From: Aradus depressus | Taxonomy: Eukaryota; Arthropoda; Insecta; Hemiptera; Aradidae | Direction: 5' to 3' | Length of the DNA stretch: 64,000 nt | Assembly (NCBI GenBank): GCA_963662175.1 | Contig: OY759215.1 | Coordinates: forward strand, 6,809,079 to 6,873,078 | Shown: piece after piece, positions 33,001 to 40,847 of the stretch | Layout of the letters: each line of letters begins with the position of its first letter | Position numbering within the stretch: position 1 is the first letter of the stretch | The notes under the pieces: generated by a model | The model's database searches: none | What the model was told of the DNA's origin: nothing | Seen by the model: only the letters and a program-made list of their open reading frames with translations | Position numbers and translations under genes: made by a program

Positions 33001-35462
33001 GTTTTGTATTAAAACAACTAACTCCGAATAATAAAAGAAGAAAACAAGCCGTGGAAACCTCCAAGCACCATGAACAGAAGAGACACGGTGATCATCACAA
33101 GACTAAGACTTGGACATACGAAACTGACACATTCCTACTTACTTCTTGGACTTGAATAGCCGACATGCTCCTGCAACCAAGACTACACAGAGCTCACAGT
33201 ACAACATATACTGACTGACTGCACAAACTACACCACATTAAGAAACAAATACAAACTACCGACTGACATGAAAAAACTACTCTAAACACCCAACGACGAA
33301 TACAACGGACTCATCCACAACGGAGCTAGAGTGATCTGTACAAAAGTGGTTGGTATACTTAATATAATCCTCGGTATTGATCACATAACATATTTTTAAT
33401 TTTTTCTTCATTTTTTATACTGATTTAATAAAAAAAAAAAAATATCAATAATGTGTATCAGTATCAATATGAGTTAGAATTTAAAAAATTACTTTGTATT
33501 ATTTGGTACGGAGATATATTGATATATATTGTATCTTAAATATGGGGGCACATAAGCGATTGGAAAGTTAATAAAGAACATTTTTGGTAAGAACCAATTT
33601 TTCAAAATAACTAACTGTTTTCCTGTAAATCAAACAATCGTCTAAATAAATTTCATAACCTTCCAAGAATTGTATTTCATACATAATGTGCCTTTTCGTA
33701 TTCTCTATTATTGTTGGTATTAAAATCTATATTAGTGAACAGTATAACTATAACGTAATAGAAAAAAATAAATATTAACGAGAGATGTACAAACTTCCAC
33801 ATTGTACTCGTATATAGTGTTTTTGTAAAAGTTAATATGGAAATATTGAAGAAATAACTTAATTATTTCATGATTTTACAACTACAGAACTATAGTTCTC
33901 TAGAGAAGTTAGGAACTGAAAGTTGTTACTTCGTTGACAAGTTTATTTTACTATCCAGTCAATGTTCCTAAGGTGATCATGATTTTACAACTACAGAACT
34001 ATAGTTCTCTAGAGAAGTTAGGAACTGAAAGTTGTTACTTCGTTGACAAGTTTATTTTACTATCCAGTCAATGTTCCTAAGGTGATCATGATTTTACAAC
34101 TACAGAACTATAGTTCTCTAGAGAAGTTAGGAACTGAAAGTTGTTACTTCGTTGACAAGTTTATTTTACTATCCAGTCAATGTTCCTAAGGTGATCATGA
34201 TTTTACAACTACAGAACTATAGTTCTCTAGAGAAGTTAGGAACTGAAAGTTGTTACTTCGTTGACAAGTTTATTTTACTATCCAGTCAATGTTCCTAAGG
34301 TGATCATGATTTTACAACTACAGAACTATAGTTCTCTAGAGAAGTTAGGAACTGAAAGTTGTTACTTCGTTGACAAGTTTATTTTACTATCCAGTCAATG
34401 TTCCTAAGGTGATCATGATTTTACAACTACAGAACTATAGTTCTCTAGAGAAGTTAGGAACTGAAAGTTGTTACTTCGTTGAAAAGTTTATTTTACTATC
34501 CAGTCAATGTTCCTAAGGTCATCATGATTTTACAACTACAGAACTATAGTTCTCTAGAGAAGTTAGGAACTGAAAGTTGTTACTTCGTTGAAAAGTTTAT
34601 TTTACTATCCAGTCAATGTTCCTAAGGTGATCATGATTTACAACGATAAACTTTAAGTTAAACGCACATTAAACTTAATGCAATATTCGTCTTAGGAACT
34701 CATCAATATTTACCTCATCATATTTCTTTGTAATATATTGTTAGTTATTATGGATTATGTCCGGGCTTTAACTACGAGGTCATATCGCCTACTACCAGAG
34801 CGCTCTTTCGTCACTCTGGTGGTCATGAGCCTCTACTATGGGAGTCCTAAATATTGCCCTCCTATATTTTTATTCCCTAGGGTACGGGTCTTTAACGAGT
34901 ACCTGGCATCGAACAGGCTCGGAACCATCGCTCAACGTCCCATCCAAAAGACGGTGTGCTTAAGTTTATTTTTCCTTCCAGATAAAATAAACTAAGGGCC
35001 TCGGTCGGGTTACGAACCCGCTATCTTTAGCACAGTAAGCAAGCACGCATTCTACAATTTATTTATTAGCAATTATTAAAATTTAGGGATTTACAGAATA
35101 TAGAATATCTCCGCAACTATAGGTGATATAACCTGATTTCAGATTCGGATTTAAACAAACAATGGTATAAGGTTCCCTAACTTTCATTTCTGTTACAAAT
35201 TGGTTGTTGAACAATATTGTCATGTAATAGAATAACATTTATTGCATTATCATGAAGCTTGATTAAATCATGAGAATAACATGTGTCATAACAAGCACCT
35301 GCATATAATGTTTTTAAAATCAAAACTCACCTGTAGTCTGTCTGCGCGCCGTGCGAGCGCAGCCACCTTCATGCCAGCTGCCGCCAGATGTCTGACAGTA
35401 CACTCTCCTATCCCCGAACTTGCTCCTGTCACTATAGCTACACGATCTCTCCAACGATCCAT
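14947..35462 (-). CDS. SDR gene A, complete short-chain dehydrogenase/reductase (DHRS11 / farnesol-dehydrogenase-like)
   Basis: Six exons on the minus strand: 35462-35331, 30176-30014, 24990-24858, 21483-21354, 17231-17094 and 15036-14947. They join to 786 bases, 261 residues plus stop, which is the usual length for DHRS11-type classical SDRs (about 255-265). Visible motifs are TGASSGIG (12-19), the basic ARRADR after beta-2 (NADP(H) preference), NNAG in exon 2, catalytic Asn113 in DINVV, Ser143 in INSVAGH, Tyr158 and Lys162 in YCASK, and SPGLVKTEM after beta-6. All introns obey GT-AG and phases match (0,1,2,0,0). There is no signal peptide, so it is probably cytosolic. By family it oxidises or reduces hydroxyl/carbonyl groups of steroids, retinoids or isoprenoids; the substrate is not readable. 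It lies between genes C and B in the same orientation. Confidence 0.9.
15190..16335 (-). pseudogene. LINE (jockey-like) reverse transcriptase fragment
   Basis: On the minus strand the fragment reads FDSIWHEGLLYKL, GVPQGAILSPVLFNLY and the catalytic YADDT, then KYLGLHMD. After one stop it continues with PLLTYACSIWF and RIGLNAPWFVRG. These are palm, thumb and C-terminal parts of a jockey-type RT. The N-terminal RT blocks and endonuclease are missing (5' truncation near 16335). A stop within the C-terminal part and the frame changes show it is dead. It lies in intron 5 of gene A in the same orientation. Confidence 0.88.
16723..16945 (+). repeat. S1 SINE copy, diverged
   Basis: Degenerate head (gtagcatagaggtagcg), intact box B (gagttcgaaacccgg) and the body gttaagcgatggtcccgagc. 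The 3' end stops at gagtcgggctcac. Confidence 0.7.
17094..17231 (-). CDS. SDR gene A exon 5
   Basis: The exon is 138 bp and 46 codons, phase 0 on both sides, with acceptor TTTCAG|AGT and donor AAC|GTAATT. It encodes SLSPGLVKTEM, through PTLDTQDLMSAI, to VPLHVN. It matches exon 5 of gene C (SISPGFTRTEM ... PSHVN) but is four codons longer. The SPG-V-T segment lies near the nicotinamide in SDRs. Confidence 0.87.
17240..18670. other. Gene A intron 4, unrecognised part
   Basis: Mostly AT-rich, with GC-richer patches at 17730-17850. I cannot assign an element or exon. Open frames here are short and unlike known proteins. Confidence 0.4.
18670..19420. repeat. Pyrimidine-rich tract (purine-rich on minus strand)
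   Basis: About 750 bp in which the plus strand is almost only C and T, built from degenerate repeats such as tccgtcacctctcctccctt. This creates long but meaningless open frames on both strands. It is capable in principle of triplex (H-DNA) formation. Confidence 0.85.
19716..20107. mobile_element. Non-autonomous TIR element
   Basis: Inverted ends of about 32 bp (tatatgaggagtttggagcc... and its inverse) bound a 392-bp non-coding interior. TA at the boundary would fit a mariner-type target, but I cannot fix the exact ends. Confidence 0.65.
20110..20868. other. Gene A intron 4, unrecognised
   Basis: A small palindrome lies near 20463-20508 (ttccgaaataaatatgtgac and its inverse), and a poly-A run at 20704-20723. 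Otherwise nothing. Confidence 0.4.
20870..21085 (-). repeat. S1 SINE copy, diverged
   Basis: Plus-strand view: caggctttaactttaaggtc, gtccgactcttctgtggga, then the head remnant gtgctaccggcgccc. The body is heavily mutated. Confidence 0.6.
21354..21483 (-). CDS. SDR gene A exon 4 (catalytic Tyr/Lys)
   Basis: The exon is 130 bp, with acceptor GTACAG|TGTT and donor ACT|GTAAGA. Its first base completes the catalytic Ser codon, and it then encodes VAGHRLVEADGFAPYCASKH to SGSKIRVT. YCASK holds the catalytic Tyr and Lys. Two other CAG acceptors lie just inside, but only this one keeps the family sequence INSVAGHR and the same 130-bp length as exon 4 of gene C. Confidence 0.87.
21490..22418. other. 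Gene A intron 3, unrecognised
   Basis: AT-rich. The patch ataatccggccgctaatccg at 21581-21600 recalls a pogo-type terminus but has no partner that I can find. Confidence 0.4.
22420..22635 (+). repeat. S1 SINE, head-truncated copy
   Basis: Starts within the body at gccgtcattcggatggtccc and runs to aaagcccgggcatgagtcac and the alternative tail aataactaatt. Confidence 0.75.
22640..23930. other. Gene A intron 3, unrecognised
   Basis: AT-rich. A poly-A run lies at about 23589-23603. No exon or complete element seen. Confidence 0.4.
23935..24079. mobile_element. Possible pogo/Tigger-like end
   Basis: The right boundary reads gtgtccgtaaagaggggttt then tactgta, which resembles the pogo/Tigger terminus pattern seen complete at 61205-61849. 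A matching left end was not identified. Confidence 0.4.
24081..24595. other. Gene A intron 3, unrecognised
   Basis: No gene or repeat recognised. Confidence 0.4.
24596..24851 (-). repeat. S1 SINE abutting the gene A exon 3 donor
   Basis: Minus-strand S1 body from about the cagataaaa motif (plus view) to the tail gttagttagttattatggct. The tRNA-like head is missing. The S1-like sequence ends at about 24851, six bases from the exon 3 donor GT (24857-24856). Confidence 0.75.
24858..24990 (-). CDS. SDR gene A exon 3
   Basis: The exon is 133 bp, with acceptor TTTTCAG|ATG and donor AATAG|GTATAG. After the split Asp it encodes EDVYWKVKDVFDINVVALTT and then CAREAIASMKKHGVTDGVVI up to ININ. DINVV carries the catalytic Asn; ININ leads into the catalytic Ser. 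The donor has only GTATAG before S1 sequence begins. Confidence 0.87.
25085..25370 (-). repeat. R1 copy
   Basis: Minus-strand R1 with decayed hairpin side (gaagttatgggattagtc), gttttacaacttcctgaatc and tacattcattacaacggaag at the right. Confidence 0.65.
25372..25556. repeat. F-like foldback between R1 pieces
   Basis: Inverted arms: atagaaataaaagacgttgt... with ttattattgaccagaaccg, and ...ctggtcaataataaaccag then tctatttctat. The centre is tatatgatagaataaatata-like. Both arms hold a cactgatga motif next to the loop. It differs in sequence from the main F family. Confidence 0.6.
25557..25880 (+). repeat. R1 3' part
   Basis: The sequence runs from ggaagttattagagtttttg through gatatattcattctaacggg to cataacttcccctatacttt. 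It is in the opposite orientation to the R1 piece left of the foldback, so the two are separate copies or an inverted pair. Confidence 0.65.
25885..26570. other. Gene A intron 2, unrecognised
   Basis: Mixed composition without recognisable coding or repeat structure. Confidence 0.4.
26575..27170 (+). repeat. R1 reference copy, near full length
   Basis: The best plus-strand R1. It starts tcattggtgaatcaccggca and cttccccacaacgaatta. Three modules follow, each with a gatacattcatt and a cggcagttatta-type word. Then come gaaaactcagcatcgtattt and the end cataacttcccctatacttc. No protein is encoded. Confidence 0.8.
27190..27460 (-). repeat. R1 fragment, diverged
   Basis: Minus-strand R1 words (cttcgtacagctggccaagt, atagaatgaatatatcaaca, aaatgcatcgacacgtaat) directly follow the plus-strand copy, head to head. 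Confidence 0.55.
27589..28262. mobile_element. TIR element with nested S1
   Basis: Inverted termini of 26 bp (aattgacggggttagaatca... and its inverse ending accccatcaatt), with one mismatch. Body words recur, inverted, at 42567-43235. No transposase. An S1 fragment (28082-28236) is nested next to the right terminus. Confidence 0.7.
28082..28236 (-). repeat. S1 SINE fragment nested in a TIR element
   Basis: The S1 3' half, tail outward (atagttagttattatgaatc), ends abruptly at cacctagggcaggggcc where the TIR of the host element begins. Confidence 0.7.
28299..28597 (-). repeat. S1 SINE copy, nearly complete
   Basis: Runs from the tail (gttagttattgtcagtcccg) to the head (ctgaccaccggcgccctt in plus view). 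The box B region is mutated (ttctaactcgcgatcttgag). Confidence 0.75.
28899..29223 (+). repeat. S1 SINE copy, nearly complete
   Basis: The head reads gggtagctcagagatagcg with box B ccgggttcgaaacccgg. Full body to gcccgggcatgagtcacaat, with tail ttcagttagttaac. Confidence 0.8.
29224..29788. other. Gene A intron 2, unrecognised
   Basis: AT-rich, nothing recognised. Confidence 0.4.
29789..29900 (-). repeat. S1 SINE fragment near exon 2
   Basis: Middle part of S1 in plus view: gctctggtggaccaaaatcc, ccgactctactttggaagac, tgtcccatccgaagg. About 110 bp from the donor of exon 2 of gene A. Confidence 0.6.
30014..30176 (-). CDS. SDR gene A exon 2
   Basis: The exon is 163 bp, with acceptor TTTTTTTAG|AATTTG and donor ACAG|GTAAAG. 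It encodes NLEEELGERRVKGLVCDVTN, then EDIKAAFGWVEDNWGPVSVL and INNAGVLPFTTLT plus one base. The cofactor-contacting DVT and NNAG motifs are present. It aligns with exon 2 of genes B and C. Confidence 0.88.
30180..31830. other. Gene A intron 1, unrecognised part
   Basis: Mixed AT-rich sequence with a G-run near 31576-31586. No exon or repeat identified. Confidence 0.4.
31832..31936 (+). repeat. S1 SINE head, 3'-truncated
   Basis: The cleanest S1 head in the window: gggcgccggtagctcagtgg, box B gtgggttcgaaacccgac, ending at tttatctgggaggtaaaaga, where R1 sequence begins. Confidence 0.8.
31937..32330 (-). repeat. R1 copy with internal triplication
   Basis: Minus-strand R1 joined to an S1 head. 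A unit of about 25 bp (tgtatcgacacgaaatttta then tataa) occurs three times in a row at 32030-32100, a local expansion absent from other R1 copies. Confidence 0.7.
32331..33044. other. Gene A intron 1, unrecognised
   Basis: No gene or known repeat seen. Ends in T-rich sequence. Confidence 0.4.
33045..33345 (+). pseudogene. LINE C-terminal (RNase H-downstream) fragment
   Basis: Plus-strand translation gives EDTVIITRLRLGHTKLTHSY, then CNQDYTELTVQHILTDCTNY and LRNKYKLP. This is the segment after RNase H in I/R1-like or jockey-like LINEs, where VI-RLR-GHT--TH and a Cys/His knuckle are typical. In-frame stops and missing cysteines show decay. Only about 300 bp remain. Confidence 0.7.
33871..34633. 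repeat. 109-bp satellite array, seven copies
   Basis: Units begin tgattttacaactacagaac at 33871, 33980, 34089, 34198, 34307, 34416 and 34525. They are identical by eye except gacaag to gaaaag in the last two and one g-to-c change. Each contains the partly palindromic agaactatagttctctagag. Homogeneity implies recent amplification. It lies in intron 1 of gene A. Confidence 0.92.
34738..35052 (-). repeat. S1 SINE copy
   Basis: Minus-strand, nearly full length: tail gttagttattatggattatg, body, box B (gggttacgaacccgc in plus view), head degraded at gtaagcaagcacgcattct. Confidence 0.78.
35331..35462 (-). CDS. SDR gene A exon 1
   Basis: The exon is 132 bp and 44 codons from ATG (35462-35460) to donor CAG|GTGAGT. 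It encodes MDRWRDRVAIVTGASSGIGE to RRADRLQ. The ATG is the first in frame and sits in the same position as in gene B. The Rossmann glycine motif and post-beta-2 arginines are intact. Unlike gene B, the exon is single copy. Confidence 0.9.
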
Positions 35463-36148
35463 CGCTCCTCTTCTTCAGATGTCGTTCCTCACCCTACAAT
35501 GTCTCACACCCGTCTGAGCTGACTCAAGAACCGGTCTTGAATAATACTCCCCACCGGGATGAGTCAGTACTCTACAATCGATGTAGGATCTGATCGATTT
35601 TTCCCGACCTTCTAGCTTTACAGGAGGGTTTACACGCTCAAGCAATTTGCGCAAACTGGTTTGTGATGGTAAGTTTCTGCAGTTAAACGTATAAATCTAA
35701 ATAGAAATAAGAAGGTTTTGCAAGCCAGAAAGTTTGTCCTGCGAGATATTTTACTTGAGGTTGATAGTATGGGACTGAACGGATTAATTTTTTATGTTTG
35801 CGCAAGCCTGCGTGGGTAGAATTAGTTTGTCAGCAGCTGACCAGCTGTGTTATAGTAAATGCGTTCGTTCAAGGTTAAACGTTTGTTTTTTATCAGACTA
35901 GTATCTTTTTGTCGGCTGGATCCATTTTCGTACAACCTACACTGATAGATAGCTCATTTATCCAGGAGTGCAATAGGGCACATTGCATCTACAATTGTGA
36001 ATGGGAGGGGGTCTTCAACATAAAATTATTACTAGATTATTAAGGTTGATTGGATTTCCGTAACATCTCACATGTCCTATCCTTATAAGCCCTGTTCAAG
36101 TGTATAATCAGCCGAACAATAGCAGTTCAACTGCCGCACCTATCTCAT
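35463..36148. other. Upstream region of SDR gene A
   Basis: The 5' flank (minus-strand reading) shows no clear TATA box. I see no recognisable repeat until the TIR element at 36152. Confidence 0.4.
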
Positions 36149-36151
36149 TTA

Positions 36152-37591
36152 GGGGCTGTTCACAAACTACGTCACACGCCGGGGGGGGGGAGGGGGGGGG
36201 GGGGTTATAACTTATGTGATGATTGTGACGGTGGGGAGGGGGGGACTAAACAAAAAAAATAACGTCACGTTTATTATTACACTTTAAAATAAGGGCGTAG
36301 ACAATTTTCCTAAAAATTAATTTCATGCACATTTTTTAAACGTTAGTATCTTAATAAATTCATGTTATTAAAGTAAAATAACATATTTAAATAAAATACA
36401 TTTTATGTATAAAATATTGTACAATATTCAACATAGGTATTCTACATACGTTATATTTCGATGTGCATCAACAAAACAGTAATTTTTTATACCGACAGAA
36501 GGTAACCTATAAATTACTGCGCCCGCGTGCGATTTCGTTCTCAACTTTCCTTGTTTCGTTGTACTCCAACAATCAAGTTAAAGAAAGAAAACGATTGTTT
36601 GAACGTGGAAGATATGTGAACCTATCTGGTACGAAACTTGTTTTATTCCCATTGCATATATGAATAGTTTGTACAATATTAAATGTTTTGTGATTTTTAC
36701 AGCAACAATAGGTGTACATAATTTTTAAAGGAATTGAGGTCAGCTAAAAAATCGTTCAAAATACGTTAGGTTAGGTTAGGTTTTATGACTCATGCCCGGG
36801 CTTTAACAACGAGGTCATATCGCCTACTACCAGAGCGCTCTTTCGTCACTCTGGTGGACATGAGCCCGACTCCACTGTGGGAGTCCTAAATTTTGCCTAC
36901 CCTAAATTTGTATTCATTTAGGGAAGGGGTCTTTAACGAGTACCTGACATCGTACAGGCTCGGGACCATCGCTTAGCGTCCCATCCGAAGGACGGCGTGC
37001 TTAAGTTTATTTTACCTCCCAGATAAAATAAACTAAGGGCCTCGGTCGGGTTACGAACCCACGACCTTGAGCTCAGAAGTCAAGCACGCATACCACTGAG
37101 CTACCGGCGCCCTCCAATACGTTGAATGTAAGTTAAGTTACGACAATTTTTGGCAAGAGGACTGACGCTGGTCAGCGGCCTCATTCAAGTGCCAGATGTT
37201 TTGTTTTTATTTTATTTTAGCACAATTGAATGTACATTTTACAAAAATTATCAATAAATGAAAAAAACAAAAAAAAAAAACAATTTTTGTTGGTGTATAT
37301 AATATGAAAATTTTGTAATTATAATGTTTTTGAGTAGTTTAGGTGCAATGGATAAAAACGAGTGTTATCAGAATTTATTTTGAAGTTGTATTTATAATAA
37401 ATTGAAGTTTTATTATTTTTATACTATTTAGTACTTTTCTTTTAAAAAAATTTTCAGTTTAAATGGGGGGGGGGGTCATGAAAAAATTACGTCACGTTTA
37501 GGGGGCGGGGGGGTCAATTAAATGTGACCAATTGTGACAAGGGGGAGGGAGGGGGTTAAAAACACCTCAAATGTAGTTTGTGAACGGCCCC
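36152..37591. mobile_element. TIR DNA element with TTA target duplication, S1 nested
   Basis: Ends ggggctgttcacaaactacg and the inverse ...gtagtttgtgaacggcccc, with TTA on both sides (36149-36151, 37592-37594). Long G-runs lie just inside each end. A 3-bp TTA fits PIF/Harbinger-like insertion. No transposase is visible. An S1 copy lies inside at 36768-37115, so the element is older than that S1. Confidence 0.75.
36768..37115 (-). mobile_element. S1 SINE, full length, nested, with target duplication
   Basis: Complete minus-strand S1: tail aggttaggttaggttttatg, full body, box B and head ending accggcgccctc. The duplication aatacgtt is at 36760-36767 and 37116-37123. It resembles the 3230-3579 copy closely, including the CCTAA-type tail. 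Confidence 0.88.
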
Positions 37592-37594
37592 TTA

Positions 37595-37867
37595 GCAATT
37601 TTACCTCTGGAGTGTGGGTTTTGTGACTCACCAGGGCAACGCCGGGTATTAAAACTAATAGGATGCATAATATTGTGTCTAGGTTGGGTTTGTGACACAC
37701 CATCTAATACTGAACGAATTTGAGCTTCTGACTGGCTTAAACTACATAGTATCAGCTTAACAAACAGTAAACAGCTTTATTAAAGCCATATTACCCAAAA
37801 ATACAACTTAAAAATGCACTAAACAGCTGTAACACAAGTGAAATAGTCTATTATAGCCTGTGATATC
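37595..37867. other. Intergenic stretch, unrecognised
   Basis: Nothing recognised. Short tract with caacgccgggtatt (37639-37652) that resembles a Helitron 3' hairpin half. Confidence 0.35.
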
Positions 37868-38020
37868 TAAAGGTAACAAAACAACAAACTATAAATTGCA
37901 TAAAAAGGGGTCACCCGACCAACTATTTTGCAAATTTTCTTTATAATTTTTTATCAAATCCACGGTTAAGCTTCTGCTGCAGTTAATTATTCAGACTTGG
38001 CTTTTTGTTACCTTATAGTT
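37868..38020. mobile_element. Small TIR element (ggtaacaaaac ends)
   Basis: Left aaaggtaacaaaacaacaaa, right ctttttgttaccttata, inverted. A related pair of ends with shared interior (aattttctttataatttttt) is at 58567-58792. Confidence 0.55.
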
Positions 38021-38445
38021 TTTTTCACTCTTTTCTGTTTATTTTTTTAAGTGTATTTTTGGATAATATTTGACTTTTTTCCCCGTTGTCAGGTGTTTGT
38101 TAATTTTTAATCTATTTATTTTGCCTTCACTTTTGATATTTATAAAAAAAAATGGAGATGTCAAAATTCTCAAGTTATTCAAGCAATTCTCTTAAGTATG
38201 TAAAAATAGTTCCCTTTTTAGCAGCCAGGATTTGTGCCACTCTCTAGACCTCTTCAAGTTTTTTGATGCAACATAAGTACATTAATAACTGACGAGAGTA
38301 ACTCATTTTCAATGGTTCCCACGTCACTTTGGCGAAGATATAAACGCCGGAGACTTGCACTGTACAACTATAACGAAACTACTGAAGATAGAACTTTCAA
38401 AAATGTTTGCAAACTAAACTGAAAATAAGACATAAACAGGTAGGA

Positions 38446-38738
38446 GGACGCCGGTAGCTCAGTGGTATGCGTGCTTGCTTATTGAGCTCAAATTCGCCGG
38501 TTCGAAAACCTACCGAGGTCCTTAGGTTTTTTATCTGGGAAGTCAAAAAACTTTAAACACGACGTCCTTTGGATGAGACGTTAAGGAATGGTCCCGAGCC
38601 TGTACGATGTCAAGTATTCGTTAAAGACCCCTACACTAGTTGAATAAAAATTGAGGGTAGACAAAATTAGGACTCCCGTAGTAGAGTTGGGCTCATGTCG
38701 AAAGAACTCTGGTAGCAGGCGATATGACCTTGTAGTCC
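38446..38738 (+). repeat. S1 SINE copy
   Basis: Head gccggtagctcagtggtatg, mutated box B (gccggttcgaaaaccta), body to gatatgaccttgtagt, then a C-run where R1 sequence starts. Confidence 0.78.
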
Positions 38739-38860
38739 CCCCCCCCCCTCTTCTCTTTCTCTGATTTGGCTGCAATTCAATAGGTGTCGTCCTTATGGGG
38801 TTTTGGATACACCTTGGTCTTGTCGATATATTCATTCTCCCGGCTGTTGTAAACATGCAA
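38739..38860 (+). repeat. R1 fragment
   Basis: Reads gatttggctgcaattcaata, ggtgtcgtccttatggggtt and gatatattcattctcccggc, then stops. Confidence 0.6.
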
Positions 38861-38961
38861 TTACGGTGAAATCATTTCCATACATTCATAAAACATATTT
38901 TATTTACTAATGTTTACATTTACTTTTCCTAATTATGCTACAGTTTTGTTTTCTACGTGAA

Positions 38962-38967
38962 TTTAAT
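38962..38967 (-). promoter_or_regulatory. Candidate polyadenylation signal of SDR gene C
   Basis: ATTAAA on the minus strand, about 76 bases after the gene C stop. An AATAAA also occurs at 38904-38899. The choice cannot be made from sequence alone. Confidence 0.35.
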
Positions 38968-39042
38968 AAAGTAAGCCAATTTCAAAATTGGCAGGTTCGA
39001 CTGAAGAAACAATACTGAATTATAAAGAACGAAAAAAATAAG

Positions 39043-39120
39043 TTATACTTCTGTTGTTTTTTTCATTAGACTATAATGATTCATATTCTCACCGGTAGGC
39101 TGAACAGTTATTTCTGAAAT
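39043..39120 (-). CDS. SDR gene C exon 6 (last)
   Basis: The exon is 78 bp, with acceptor TTCCAG|ATT, and ends with stop TAA at 39045-39043. It encodes ISEITVQPTG, then a short tail ending KKTTEV. It corresponds to exon 6 of gene A with a tail four residues shorter. DI-V-PT-like C-termini are typical of DHRS11 relatives. Confidence 0.85.
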   Translation of the reverse strand: MSEITVQPTGENMNHYSLMKKTTEV

Positions 39121-39179
39121 CTGGAAAAAATAAAAAGTAAAAAAATATAAATACTTTAATACATTTATACATATATATG

Positions 39180-39216
<37 letters not shown>

Positions 39217-40816
39217 CATTTCTATATAATATACTACTATACTTTTATACATTTTATTCACACAGCTCAACATCCTCAGTCGTCTACATACAAACAGGTA
39301 TAATTGATTTGTTAACTAGAAACTTATTTCTGAAAATTGCTGGGAATAAAAAATAAACTACGAATTTAGTGAAGAGATGAGTGCATGTAATCTTTACCTG
39401 TTTTGTGTCTTGTGGTGTTTTCGAGGGGATACCGCGAAAATATTTTGCGAGATTTTGTTGAACAGCTTCGCGTCATTTTATAACTGTGTAGTTTTTGTAA
39501 GATAGAAGTATTCATATTGAAATAGATTGATTTTTAGAATATATATATGTATCTATATGGTTTTTTCAAAGGCTAATGAATGTAAATCAGTCAGAGATGT
39601 CAGGTACTCGGTAAATACCCCTACCCTAGGTGAATAAACCTAAGAAGCATAGTTTAGGTCTCCCAGAATGGAGTCGGGCTCATGTCCACCAGAGTGATGA
39701 AAGAGTGGAGGGGTAGTAGGTAACTATCAACGTCCTTTTAGTCATAAAATTGTAAATTTCATATTTTTTAACTGGAAATTTCCCTACTTCCATTCTTCCA
39801 AAAAAAATTATTTGTTTTGACTTACATTGAATGTTGACTATAATTATCCTCTGAACAACCTATATGAATAATTTTTATGTAAATTCAGTCATGATCATTA
39901 GTTCATTTAGTAAATTTTGTTTACACTACTACTATTTTAAAAAACATTAATTGCTTATTTACGGAGCTATGAAAAACAAAAAATAATAATGATAAGTACA
40001 AATGTATATCATTATCAAAAGTTCAAAAGTGGTCTATAACAATAATTGTTATTCAGAATTATTCTGTGACATACATCCCTACCGACGTGACGCAACGAGT
40101 AACAAACCATCTTAAGGGACGAATCAAGAAAATATGGGACACCTGTATTTTCATAGCGATTCATTTTACCGATTCACACTAATCTATTAATATTTCTTAC
40201 TAAATTCAATTTCATAATATTAAATAAAAGTGTGTTGCATTATGGAGTCCCGTGAATTCAGCCTTGACCAACATACATTTACGTGCAACATACATGTATT
40301 ATTCTCCATGAAAATATCACTTAAGAAAAACTTCCATGATTTTTTTTACAACTCTGAAACTGCTCTGAAGTTGCGATTTAAAGTTAATTTATGATTTCTG
40401 AGGTGAAAAAAAAAATGTTTGAAATATGGTAGTTATTCAAATTACACTGAATAGCTGCCACACTCTCTTCAGTTGCCAGACATAATTATTAATTATTGTC
40501 CACGAGTGTGCTGCGTATTACTGATCAAAAGGATCCTGTATTTATGTTCTAATTGAGGTAACATTTTACACAAAGTTCATTTAAATATATGAAGGGGGCC
40601 TTCCTCAAACCCGAGCCCCCTCCTTAATTCGGCTCTGTCGTCATCATAGATTCACGTTAAACACTTAGGCTATCTCTTGCCATAAGTGCAACAAGATACA
40701 TTAATAATTAATTATCAATTATTGATAGATAAACTTTTTTTTGCACTAAAGAATACAACCTTTATGGGAATGAATGTGTTTTTTTACATAATTCATAATG
40801 TTATAGTTATAGAAAA

Positions 40817-40847
<31 letters not shown>

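Noticed and set aside
33871..34633. CRISPR-like regular repeats
   Set aside because: The 109-bp units are directly adjacent with no variable spacers, and the sequence is eukaryotic; it is a satellite.
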